From Opitutaceae bacterium (GTDB lineage Bacteria > Verrucomicrobiota > Verrucomicrobiia > Opitutales > Opitutaceae), in assembly GCA_030648295.1 (NCBI GenBank), contig JAUSID010000132.1:1-64000 (forward strand): DNA of 64,000 bases, in the 5' to 3' direction. Position 1 is the stretch's first letter; each line of letters begins with the position of its first letter. Below the pieces are notes generated by a model. The model was not told where the DNA came from. It searched no databases and saw nothing but the letters and a program-made list of their open reading frames with translations. Below are positions 52,659 through 60,754 of this stretch, piece after piece. The position numbers and the translations under genes were made by a program.

Positions 52659-55304
52659 ATGCAGTCACACGGACCAAAGCGCGTCTATACCCCTCATTCG
52701 CTCGAATTCTGGTTCACCAAACTTGAAAACGAGTGGGCTGGCGCCTTCAGCGACAGCCAGTTAGAACAGGGACGCCAAATCTATCGCGATGGTGAAGTCC
52801 GGGAGCTCGAGCTCACGGACAAGGATGCCATTGTGCACCGTCGGATCGAGAAGAGGGACGAATACGCCGTCATCGAGTGGACGGGAGAAGGCCTGAGCGT
52901 CCGCTCCTCGTCGACCGACCGCGAGTTGGCCCATGCATTGGCGGTGGCCGGGCTGCACGAAATCGAGGAGCTCGTGGCCGACGAGATTTCACCCTTGCCG
53001 GGCGATGTGCCGCCGCCGAGCGCGACCAACGGGTCGAACGGTCACGCGCGCACCTTTGGCGCGGGGTTGTCGAAGAGCGCCAACTTCAATGGCAACGACC
53101 ACACCCACGCGCCCAACCGCGCGAAAAACGGGGATATCGCCAGTGGCCCGTCGCGCACCCTCGTCCTCGTTTTCAAGACCAAGTCCGTCGGCCTGACGTT
53201 CCAGGCCACGTGGCTCGATGCGGACCGGAAGACGAAACATTCCGCCCTGGGGCGTGACGCGCATGCGGATGGCAACGGACACGTGACGTCCTCCGAGCGT
53301 GCGAAATTGATCGGTCTGGCGGCTTATGCGCGGAAGGCGCACTTCCAGTACAATCAGGAGACCGGCGTCTACACGATGGAGTCGCTGGTCGAGATCCCGA
53401 ATTTCCTGAAGACGGTCCTGCCGGCCTGGCGGCGGCTGTTCACGCTCGAGCTCGATGACAAGGCGGCGAACCTGCTCAAGGGCACGCGGCTGGTTGAAGT
53501 CGAAGCGGTCGCCGAACGGACGTTGGGTGCGGCCGGTGCGGGCGGCGGCGACACGACGGCGCTGAACCTCCGGTGGATTTTCCGGGCCGGCGAACGGATG
53601 CTGACCGACACCGAGGTCCATGCGCTGCTCAAGCGCGGTGGCCAGCCTGTCATCCTGCCGAACCTCGGCATCGTATCGATCGCGGGCGAAAAGTGGGAAA
53701 GCTACAGCGCCTGGCAAAGGAACATCGAGGAGACGCAGGGCGGGAGCGGGGACGCGACGAAGGTGTCGCCGTATCTGATCTTTTCATTGTTCAACGATGC
53801 GCGGCTGAAGCTCACGCTTTCGCCCGAAATCGAAGCGTGGCGCCAGCAGGTGCTCGCGCCGGCCGCGACGCCGCCCGCCCTGCCCGAAGTCCTGCGCCCG
53901 TATCAGCGTCGTGGGGTCGAGTGGCTGCATCACCTTTGCGATGTCGGCTGCCATGGCTTGCTCGCGGACGAAATGGGCCTGGGCAAGACGCTGCAGGTAC
54001 TCTCGCTCCTGTTCGCACGCCCGCTGACCGGCAAGGCGAGTCTGATCGTTTGCCCGGCAAGCGTGGTGCCCGTGTGGCGCGAGGAGATCGCGAAGTTCTT
54101 TCCGTCGATCGTTTCCGATGTGCTGAAGACCGGGAACGATTTCACCCAGCGCAAGGACCCCGTGTTGTGGCTGGCGAGCTACACCCAACTGCGCAAACAC
54201 CGCGCGATGCTCGATGGCGTGGAGTTTGGCTACGCGGTGCTCGACGAGGGCCAGTTCATCAAGAATCCCGATGCGAAGATCACGCAGACGTGCTTTGCGG
54301 TGCGGGCGCAGCATCGGGTGGTGCTGACCGGCACGCCGCTCGAGAACCGCCAGCTCGATCTCTGGAGTATTTTCCGGTTCCTGCTGCCGGGCCTGCTGGG
54401 CTCGCGCTCCTCGTTTGAAGGGGCGTTGAACGCCGACCGCGAGGGCACGCTGACGCGACTGCGCGCGCAGCTCGCGCCGTTCATCCTGCGCCGGACGAAG
54501 AACGAAGTGGCGAAGGAACTGCCGCCCAAGGTCGAAATGGACCTCATCTGCCCGCTCACGGACGTGCAGCGCGCCGAGTATGCGCGCATCTGCAGCGAGG
54601 GTCTCGATCGGTTGGGCGACGACGTGGGCACGGCGATGCGCGAAAAATCGTTCGGCTTCCTCGCGCTCCTCACCCGTCTCCGGCAGACGTGCTGCGATCC
54701 CGACATGCTGCCGTGGCTGAAGGCGCCGCTGAAGGACTCGGGCAAGATCAACCTGCTGGTGGAAAAACTGACCGAGGTTGTGAGCAGCGGACACAAGGTC
54801 GTGATCTTCTCGCAGTTCGTGATGCTGCTCGACCGCGTGCGCGAGGCGCTGTCCACGAACTTCCCGGATCTCGCCCGCTTCGAGCTCACCGGCATGACGC
54901 TGGATCGGCAGAAGCCGGTGCAATCGTTCCAAAATGCCACGGGTGCCGCGGCCATGCTCGTGTCGCTCAAGGCGGCCGGCACCGGGATCACGCTGCACGC
55001 GGCGGATTACGTTTTCCTGCTCGACCCGTGGTGGAATCCCGCGGTCGAGGCGCAGGCGGTCGACCGCGTCCACCGTATCGGCCAGACCAACACGGTGTTC
55101 GTTTACCGGATGGTGACCGCCGGCACGATCGAGGAGCGGATCCAGGCGCTGAAGGCCTCTAAGAAGGATCTCTTCGACAAGCTCATCGGCGGGCTCGGTG
55201 GCGACTTCGACCTCAGCCAGCACTTCACCTCGCTCAGGAGCCTCGTCACGCTCACGGCCCAGTCCGAGTCCGACGAGATTCAGGAGCCGTATACGATCGA
55301 CTAG
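52659..55304 (+). CDS. SNF2-family helicase with degenerate SWIM-like N-terminus
   Basis: An 881-residue DNA translocase. The helicase core occupies about residues 410-870: Walker A LLADEMGLGKT (434-444, Lys443), DEGQ box (VLDEGQFIKN, about 528), TGTPLENRQLDLWSIFRFLL, and the C-terminal RecA lobe with VIFSQFVMLLDRV, LVSLKAAGTGITLH and DRVHRIGQTNTVFVYR. The N-terminus (28-100) has the outline of a SWIM zinc finger (RGRqIYrdGeV..l, Y.V.w) but the Cys ligands are missing (GLSVRSSSTDRELAHALAV; only His92 remains). The role is probably chromosome or RNA polymerase remodelling. Start ATG 52659; the upstream frame has no family content. Confidence 0.9.
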   Translation: MQSHGPKRVYTPHSLEFWFTKLENEWAGAFSDSQLEQGRQIYRDGEVRELELTDKDAIVHRRIEKRDEYAVIEWTGEGLSVRSSSTDRELAHALAVAGLHEIEELVADEISPLPGDVPPPSATNGSNGHARTFGAGLSKSANFNGNDHTHAPNRAKNGDIASGPSRTLVLVFKTKSVGLTFQATWLDADRKTKHSALGRDAHADGNGHVTSSERAKLIGLAAYARKAHFQYNQETGVYTMESLVEIPNFLKTVLPAWRRLFTLELDDKAANLLKGTRLVEVEAVAERTLGAAGAGGGDTTALNLRWIFRAGERMLTDTEVHALLKRGGQPVILPNLGIVSIAGEKWESYSAWQRNIEETQGGSGDATKVSPYLIFSLFNDARLKLTLSPEIEAWRQQVLAPAATPPALPEVLRPYQRRGVEWLHHLCDVGCHGLLADEMGLGKTLQVLSLLFARPLTGKASLIVCPASVVPVWREEIAKFFPSIVSDVLKTGNDFTQRKDPVLWLASYTQLRKHRAMLDGVEFGYAVLDEGQFIKNPDAKITQTCFAVRAQHRVVLTGTPLENRQLDLWSIFRFLLPGLLGSRSSFEGALNADREGTLTRLRAQLAPFILRRTKNEVAKELPPKVEMDLICPLTDVQRAEYARICSEGLDRLGDDVGTAMREKSFGFLALLTRLRQTCCDPDMLPWLKAPLKDSGKINLLVEKLTEVVSSGHKVVIFSQFVMLLDRVREALSTNFPDLARFELTGMTLDRQKPVQSFQNATGAAAMLVSLKAAGTGITLHAADYVFLLDPWWNPAVEAQAVDRVHRIGQTNTVFVYRMVTAGTIEERIQALKASKKDLFDKLIGGLGGDFDLSQHFTSLRSLVTLTAQSESDEIQEPYTID

Positions 55305-55663
55305 GTTTTCGCGGGTGCCGCGAAAACCTTGGGGATGCAGAAATGGGGTCATGCTTTACCATTAACCTCGATCGCGAAGACGCTGAGGGCAGGGTGGCGC
55401 GATGGCGCGCAAGCTGCGGGTGGAATTTCCCGGGGCGATCTACCACGTGATCAATGCGCCTCAGGCGCACAAGTCGCGGAAACTACCGGGCCAGGATATT
55501 TAGGACCGAAGGGGGCAGGCGGAACGGGTCAGGTCTAAACTGTTGTGATCGCCGCTCGACCAACCCTGTGCGCCAATGCGCCCGTGACCAGGGCGTGCAC
55601 GCGCGGGCGCGACGTCCGCACAAATGCCTTGTCAGCGGCGGCCGGCGAAGATCGACTCCGGGC
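55305..55663. other. Gene-poor stretch carrying a transposase relic
   Basis: Contains the RAYT relic at 55402-55525 with its flanking words ggggtcatgctttaccatta (before) and gggtcaggtct (after). The remaining 55526-55663 shows nothing beyond a likely promoter region for the LolA-like gene. Confidence 0.6.
55402..55525 (+). pseudogene. REP-associated tyrosine transposase (RAYT) relic
   Basis: ATG 55402 opens MARKLRVEFPGAIYHVIN, the conserved start of Y1-type RAYT transposases. A 19-bp insertion at 55456-55474 (gcgcctcaggcgcacaagt, containing the palindrome gcgcctcaggcgc) breaks the frame. From 55475, in the other frame, RGNYRARIFRTEG continues the family sequence ('RGN.r..iF....'). Everything downstream, including the HUH and Tyr catalytic residues, is lost. 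It documents past RAYT activity in a genome full of REP-like elements. Confidence 0.75.
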
Positions 55664-56392
55664 ATGGCGCGTGCCGGCGCATTCCTGTTCGCGAGCGTGA
55701 TGAGCGTGTTGGTCACATCCGCCGCCGGGGCGGATCGTGCGGCAGACATCGCGGAGATCCACCTGGCCGCAATGGGTGGGGCGACCCACGTCCGCGCCCT
55801 CGGCGCGTTGCGAATCAAAGGCTCGGTGATCACAACCGGTGGGCAAACGCCGTTCACGTTGCTCGCGGTACGTCCGAACCGGGTTCGGATGGAAACGCAG
55901 ATGGGCGGCCGGATCCTGATCCGGGCGTCCGACGGCGTGGCGCCGCCATGGAAGCTCGACCCCGCGACATCGCCCGCCGCCGCCGCCATGCCGCCGGCCG
56001 CGGCCGAACTGTTCTTGTTCGATGCGGATTTCGACGATCCACTCGTGGCGTGGCAGGATCGCGGATACAGGCTCGAACTGGGAACCGGGAAGGATGTTCG
56101 CGGCCGCAGGTTGCTGCAGGTGCTCGTCGTTCGATCGCTCACGCAGAACATCACCGTCCTGCTGGACCCGCTGACCTATCTGATCGCTTACCGGGTACAG
56201 CAGCTGACCGCGGGACCGCAGCCCGTCGAGCTGGTCAGCCGCTATGACGACTACCGTCCGGTTGCCGGCGTGCTCGTGCCGCACGAAGTGACGCTGTTCG
56301 TCGACGGAGAACTTTCGCAAAGAGCGACGTTCGATACCGTCGAAGCGAATCCGCCACTCCCGAAAGACACCTTCAGCCTGTCGCGCTCATGA
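55664..56392 (+). CDS. LolA-fold exported protein
   Basis: A 242-residue periplasmic protein. A signal peptide (MARAGAFLFASVMSVLVTSAAGA) is followed by the unclosed-barrel pattern of LolA/LolB-like proteins: HLAAMGGATHVRALGALRIK, GQTPFTLLAVRPNRVRMETQ, LDPLTYLIAYRVQQL, SRYDDYRPVAGVLVPHEVTL, ATFDTVEANPPLPKDTFSL. Proteins with this fold carry lipoproteins or sense the outer membrane; this branch ('DYR.v.Gv..P......t..i..i..N') is of unknown ligand. It stands alone between repeats. Confidence 0.78.
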   Translation: MARAGAFLFASVMSVLVTSAAGADRAADIAEIHLAAMGGATHVRALGALRIKGSVITTGGQTPFTLLAVRPNRVRMETQMGGRILIRASDGVAPPWKLDPATSPAAAAMPPAAAELFLFDADFDDPLVAWQDRGYRLELGTGKDVRGRRLLQVLVVRSLTQNITVLLDPLTYLIAYRVQQLTAGPQPVELVSRYDDYRPVAGVLVPHEVTLFVDGELSQRATFDTVEANPPLPKDTFSLSRS

Positions 56393-56676
56393 AAGCTCGT
56401 TTGCCACGCTTCAGTGGAAAACCGCGAATGAACGCGAATGGACGCCAATTCCAGAGGAGGAGGGGAGGATTGCCCAAGTGAAACCATGGTCACCGTTTGG
56501 TTGATCGTTTCCATGCTCCCCAAAAACGCCCTCTCCATTCGCGTGAATTGGCGTCCATTCGCGGTTGACCTGAATTGTTCCGGCTTAGCCCGCGTGAACT
56601 CGAGGCAGACGCCGAAACGCCGCGGCGTTGACAGTCGGACAAGCGTGAAAACCAATCGGAACGTGAAAAATGCGGG
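56393..56676. repeat. Inverted repeat with 'accgcgaatgaacgcgaatg' arms, copy 1
   Basis: The left arm 56420-56451 starts aaccgcgaatgaacgcgaat and ends gacgccaattc. The right arm 56535-56566 is its complement with the middle words in swapped order (ccattcgcgtgaattggcgt, then ccattcgcggtt). The word period is 10-11 bp. Sister copy: 60653-60738. Nothing recognised in 56570-56676. Confidence 0.8.
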
Positions 56677-56970
56677 CTACGGAATCGGCGGCACCTTGGG
56701 ACCGAAAATTCCCCAGCTGAACGTCTGGTCCAGTGCGAGCAGCCAAAGCGCCGCGACATAAATCCAGACCGCGGCTAGTACAATTTTCCCCATTGTCCGG
56801 CGGCGGGGATCCGAAGAGTCGAGCCAGGAGCTGCCTGTATCCGCCGTCGTCGCGGACGCACCGGCAGCCGCCGGTGCCGGCGTGGCGGAAGGAGCCGGCA
56901 CCGAAGTTCCCGCCGCGGGAGTGGGGGCCGGCTGCGTTTTGCGACCGCTTTTCTTGGAGCCTTTGCTCAT
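56677..56970 (-). CDS. Small single-pass membrane protein, unknown
   Basis: A 97-residue protein from ATG 56970. A basic start (MSKGSKKSGRKTQ) is followed by an Ala/Pro/Thr-rich linker (about residues 15-55), a polar segment SSWLDSSDPRRRTMGK, one transmembrane helix (about 63-83, IVLAAVWIYVAALWLLALDQ) and a short tail GIFGPKVPPIP. It is probably tail-anchored. No family recognised; the organised layout argues for a real gene. Confidence 0.5.
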   Translation of the reverse strand: MSKGSKKSGRKTQPAPTPAAGTSVPAPSATPAPAAAGASATTADTGSSWLDSSDPRRRTMGKIVLAAVWIYVAALWLLALDQTFSWGIFGPKVPPIP

Positions 56971-57117
56971 GCGGCGGAGCGTGGGAAAGAATTTTTGCCG
57001 GTGCAAGCGTCGGCACGCCGCTGTCTATGGGCATTGGGAATGAGCTGCTCACAATGTCGTCGAAATTTCCGGGCCGGGGCTTGTTTTGCCCGTCATCCGC
57101 CCTACGGTGCCGACACC

Positions 57118-57288
57118 GTGGTTTCGCCGAATGAATTCATTGCCCCCGAGTCGGGTGGGCGCTTGGTTCAAGCGTTGCATGAGCGGTTCGCGCTCTATAC
57201 CAACGCGCTCATGGATGTACTTTTGGCCGCCAGGGACGACCCGAAGTTTCGGGCGGGGCTGGCCGGCGGCGTGGCCGCGCAGCGATGA
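57118..57288 (+). CDS. Small protein coupled to ClC gene (possible)
   Basis: About 56 residues from GTG 57118: VVSPNEFIAPESGGRLVQAL, HERFALYTNALMDVLLAARD, DPKFRAGLAGGVAAQR. The stop overlaps the ClC start (ATGA at 57285-57288), which suggests translational coupling and is the main evidence. The helical, non-low-complexity sequence is compatible with a small cytoplasmic protein. The same frame is open further upstream, so the true start is uncertain. Confidence 0.45.
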   Translation: MVSPNEFIAPESGGRLVQALHERFALYTNALMDVLLAARDDPKFRAGLAGGVAAQR

Positions 57289-59066
57289 AGGCACTGGCTG
57301 CTCCTGGTGCCATCTTGATGCGTCGTCTGCTGCGCCTGCTGCGCTGGCGACTCTGGATCCAGGAAAAACTCCAGCCCACCGAGTGGCAGCTGACGCTCGT
57401 CTGGGCCGCCGTCGCCGGTTTCCTCGGCGCGCTCGCCTGCATCCTGTTCTCGACCCTGACCGAAACGGTTTATCTCTGGTTTGGGGAGTCCGGACTCGGG
57501 ATCGTCGAGACCATGGCCAAGCTGCCGTGGTGGGCCTGCGTGCTCATTCCCACGACCGGCGGTGCCGCGGCGGGATTCATCCTTCAGTTCGGGCAGCGGA
57601 TCACACGGGCGCAAAGTTCCACCGACTACATGGAGGCGATTGTCATCGGCAATGGCAACGTGCCGCGGCGGGCGAGTCTCATCAAGTCCACCGCCGCGCT
57701 TTTCGCCATCGCTTCCGGCGGCTCAATCGGCCGCGAAGGTCCGATGGTCCAGCTCGCGGCCGTCGTCGCCTCGTCGCTCGGCCGCTGGCGGAAGTTCACG
57801 CCGCCGCAACTCCGGTTGCTGGTGGCCTGCGGCGCGTCGGCCGGGATTGCCTCGGCCTATAACGCGCCGATTGCAGGTTCGTTCTTCGTGGCCGAAATCA
57901 TCCTCGGCACGATCGCGATGGAAAGCCTCGGCCCCCTTGTCGTTTCCGCCGTGGTTGCGACCCTGAGCGTGCGGCTGCTGACCGCCGCGCACGTCATGTA
58001 TCAGGTTCCCAAGTTCACGGAGATTCAATCGGGGTGGGAGATGGGACCGTATATCCTGCTCGGGTTCATCGCGGGCGGGCTGGCGCCGATGTTTCTCAAC
58101 ACCCTCCGGCTGGCGGAGCATTTCTTCGTTTCGCTCAAGCTTCCCATCGTCCTGCGCTTGGCGCTCGGCGGGCTGGCCGTCGGCGTTCTTGCCGTCAACG
58201 TCCCGCACGTGGCCGGCAACGGCTACTCCGTCATTGTCGAGATCATCAAGGGCAACATGGTTTGGTCGGTCGTGGTCGGCATCTTTGCCTGCAAGTGGCT
58301 CGCGACGATGGCGTCATTCGGTTCCGGCGCGCCCGGTGGTGTGTTCACGCCCTCGCTCTTCATGGGCGCGTGCGCCGGGCTGCTGTTCGGCGTCGGCATG
58401 CATCGTCTCTTCCCGACCGCGGCGCCGAATCCCACCGCGTTCGCGCTCGTCGGCATGGGCGCATTCCTCTCCGCCGCGAGCCACGCGCCCGTCATGTCGG
58501 TGATCATGCTGTTCGAGATGACGCTAAGCTACGACATCATCCTGCCGCTGCTGCTGTGCAGCGTGATTGCCTATTACACCGCGAAGAGCCTCGAAGGCGC
58601 GTCGCTCTACAGCGAGGCGCTGAAACGCAAGGCGGCGGCCGCGCCGGATCCGACGCTCGGCGAAGGCCGGGTGGCGGACATGATGCGCCCGAATCCGCCG
58701 GTGATCCTGCCCACCGCACATTTCGCGGAGATCGCCCGGATGTTTCTCAATGTGCGCGTGAACAACCTTTACGTCGTGGACGAGGTCGGAAAATTCCTCG
58801 GTGTCGTCTCCCTGCACGACATCAAACCGTATCTCGGTGAACCTGATCTCGCCGAACTCGTCATCGCGCGCGACATCCTGCGCGATGATTTTCCGAAGGT
58901 CGCGCCCGATCAGCCGCTGACCGAGGCGTTGGGCGGTTTCATGGGCATCGTGGCCGAGCGGCTGCCGGTGGTGGAGTCCGACGGCACGCTGCGCGGCAGC
59001 CTGGCGAAAAGCGATCTGCTGCTGACCCTGGTGGAAAAGCGGAAAGCGCCGGTCGGAAGCAACTGA
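57285..59066 (+). CDS. ClC-family chloride channel/transporter with CBS domains
   Basis: A 593-residue membrane protein. The ClC core covers about residues 35-440 with GSIGREGP (146-153; gating Glu151) and GSGAPGGVFTPSLFMGA (GxFxP anion motif). A CBS pair follows (about 465-590, ADMMRPNPPVILPTAHFAE, LYVVDEVGKFLGVVSLHDI, DFPKVAPDQPLTEALGGF). At the position of the 'proton glutamate' of ClC antiporters the segment reads FVAEIILGT with Ile205 after Glu204, as in channel-type ClCs. The ATG at 57285 overlaps the upstream stop; ATG 57318 is a credible alternative start. Confidence 0.93.
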   Translation: MKALAAPGAILMRRLLRLLRWRLWIQEKLQPTEWQLTLVWAAVAGFLGALACILFSTLTETVYLWFGESGLGIVETMAKLPWWACVLIPTTGGAAAGFILQFGQRITRAQSSTDYMEAIVIGNGNVPRRASLIKSTAALFAIASGGSIGREGPMVQLAAVVASSLGRWRKFTPPQLRLLVACGASAGIASAYNAPIAGSFFVAEIILGTIAMESLGPLVVSAVVATLSVRLLTAAHVMYQVPKFTEIQSGWEMGPYILLGFIAGGLAPMFLNTLRLAEHFFVSLKLPIVLRLALGGLAVGVLAVNVPHVAGNGYSVIVEIIKGNMVWSVVVGIFACKWLATMASFGSGAPGGVFTPSLFMGACAGLLFGVGMHRLFPTAAPNPTAFALVGMGAFLSAASHAPVMSVIMLFEMTLSYDIILPLLLCSVIAYYTAKSLEGASLYSEALKRKAAAAPDPTLGEGRVADMMRPNPPVILPTAHFAEIARMFLNVRVNNLYVVDEVGKFLGVVSLHDIKPYLGEPDLAELVIARDILRDDFPKVAPDQPLTEALGGFMGIVAERLPVVESDGTLRGSLAKSDLLLTLVEKRKAPVGSN

Positions 59067-59466
59067 GAATTTCGGATTTCGGATTTCGGAAAACGGATTT
59101 CGGAAAACGGATACCGGAGCGCGGAAGCCAGAAGCCAGAGGACAGAGGCCAGAGGCCAGAGGACAGAGGACTGAGGACTGAGGACTGAGGACTGAGGACT
59201 GAGGACTGAGGACTGAGGTCAGAGGTCAGAGGTCAGAGGTCAGAGGTCAGAGGTCAGAGGTCAGAGGTCAGAGGTCAGAGGTCAGAGGTCAGAGGTCAGA
59301 GGTCAGAGGTCAGAGGTCAGAGGTCAGAGGTTTTGAAAATCCGCAATCCGAAATCCGCAATCCGAAATCGACCGGCGTCCGCAATTCGAAATCGGAAACT
59401 CCGAGTGCCGGTATCCGGTTTCCGAAATCGACAGAACCCGAAACCCGAAACCCGAAACGCAAAACC
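59067..59466. repeat. 400-bp repeat region with 29 uninterrupted heptamers
   Basis: 59067-59110: tcggatt-type words. From 59126 to 59328 the 7-bp phase is unbroken while the unit drifts: gaagcca x2, gaggaca, gaggcca x2, gaggaca, then ggactga x7 (59168-59216) and ggtcaga x16 (59217-59328). 59338-59366: aatccgc/aatccga heptamers, complementary in sense to the tcggatt block at the left edge. 59435-59465: aacccga heptamers. No gene is present. Confidence 0.92.
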
Positions 59467-60594
59467 TCAGGCTGGCAGCATTCGCGCCCGAACTATCCCC
59501 ACCAGGTCGCCGTAGCCGCCGAGGAACTGGTTCAACGTGTGCACCGTCGCGCCATAGCCGAGGAATTCGGGCGGCGCCATGCCGTTCTCGTCGTGCGCGC
59601 GAATGAAATCCGGGAACTTCGCGCGCAATTCGCGCAGAATGGATTCGTCGACCGGCTGCTCGATCGTCGGGGTGGGCACGAACGTCGAGACGTTGAACTG
59701 CGTCCACCACGTGTAGGGGATCGTTTGCAGCACGTCGCGGCCGATGATCTGCGACCAGTGCCGTTCGTGGCGGTACGCGGCCGCCAGGAGCATGCCGGGA
59801 TACCCACGCTGCTGGAACAACCGATGCGCGTGCTTGAACACGGCGAGCCCCGCCCAGTCGAGCGCGCCGGGCGTGGTGGCGATGGCTTCCTTTTCCGCCA
59901 CGCGTTTCAGGTGATCGTCGACGCGGCCAATCATAAGCGTGATGTATGGCCTGATCGCATCGGCGTTGTGGCCGGCGGCACGGGCGCGTTTCAGTCCACG
60001 TTCGAGCGCGCGGGCCACCGCAATGGCCTGCGGAACCGTGAAGCTCACCGTCGCATTCACGCGGATACCGCGCGCGGTCATCTCCTCGATCGCCGCGATG
60101 CCCGTCTCCGTCGCCGGTGCCTTGATCGCGATGTTGGGCGCGAGCGCGGCGAGCTCCGTCGCCTGCTGCACCATCCGCTCGCGATTGGGGTAATACTTCG
60201 GGTTCACCTGCACGGACAGAAAACCTTTTTCGCCGCGCGTCGCATCGTACACCGGCCGCAACCGTGCAGCGGCGTCGAGCGCCAGCGTGTGGATGAGTTT
60301 CCACGTGATCTCGTCCTCCGTGGCCGCGGGTTGCTCACGGATCAGCCGGTCGATGATCGGATGACAGAGCGACGGGTGCGCCTTCGCCGCCTGTGACACG
60401 ATCACGGGATTCGAAGTCCCGCCAACCGCTCCCAGCCCGACCGCTTCGGCGAGTTCATCCGGCACGCCCGAGTCGTTCCACCAATCCGCGCCGAGCGCCG
60501 TCATCTGCCGCATCCGCAGAGGCGATGGGGTGCCGGCGACCGGCGCAGGTCGGGACGAGGGAATCTTGGCAGGTTGGGGGGCGGCCGGAGTCAT
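59467..60594 (-). CDS. Transaldolase-family protein in inositol cluster
   Basis: A 375-residue (beta/alpha)8 aldolase-type protein. The Schiff-base Lys is K158 in PNIAIKAPATETG, and GGTSNPVIVSQAAKAHP, LSVQVNPKYYPN and NATVSFTVPQAIAVARAL match transaldolase strands beta-1, beta-3 to 5. An internal start at residue 28 or 31 (MRQMTALGADWWNDS) is plausible since the first 27 residues are Pro-rich. It is encoded downstream of iolB, iolD and iolE on the same strand. The usual last step of inositol breakdown is done by the class II aldolase IolJ, not seen here; this protein might take part in the pathway or supply pentose-phosphate exchange. Confidence 0.82.
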   Translation of the reverse strand: MTPAAPQPAKIPSSRPAPVAGTPSPLRMRQMTALGADWWNDSGVPDELAEAVGLGAVGGTSNPVIVSQAAKAHPSLCHPIIDRLIREQPAATEDEITWKLIHTLALDAAARLRPVYDATRGEKGFLSVQVNPKYYPNRERMVQQATELAALAPNIAIKAPATETGIAAIEEMTARGIRVNATVSFTVPQAIAVARALERGLKRARAAGHNADAIRPYITLMIGRVDDHLKRVAEKEAIATTPGALDWAGLAVFKHAHRLFQQRGYPGMLLAAAYRHERHWSQIIGRDVLQTIPYTWWTQFNVSTFVPTPTIEQPVDESILRELRAKFPDFIRAHDENGMAPPEFLGYGATVHTLNQFLGGYGDLVGIVRARMLPA

Positions 60595-60754
60595 TGGAGA
60601 GAGTATCTGGTTTCACTTGTAGCACGGAATTTCGTGCTGTCCATGCAGCGAGAACCGCGAATGAACGCGAATGGACGCTAATACGACGGAGGGAGCGACT
60701 TGGTTTTCATTCGCGTCGATTCGCGTGCATTCGCGGTTGAATGGCGGGGACGGT
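60595..60754. repeat. Inverted repeat with 'accgcgaatgaacgcgaatg' arms, copy 2
   Basis: 60653-60738: left arm aaccgcgaatgaacgcgaat, then ggacgctaat; right arm attcgcgtcgattcgcgtgc, then attcgcggtt. A separate small hairpin, agcacggaatttcgtgct (60621-60638), lies 27 bp before the transaldolase-like start and might influence its expression. Both lie in the iolE to transaldolase gap. Confidence 0.8.

Noticed and set aside
59126-59330. CRISPR array
   Set aside because: The units are contiguous 7-bp repeats without spacers and no cas gene is present.
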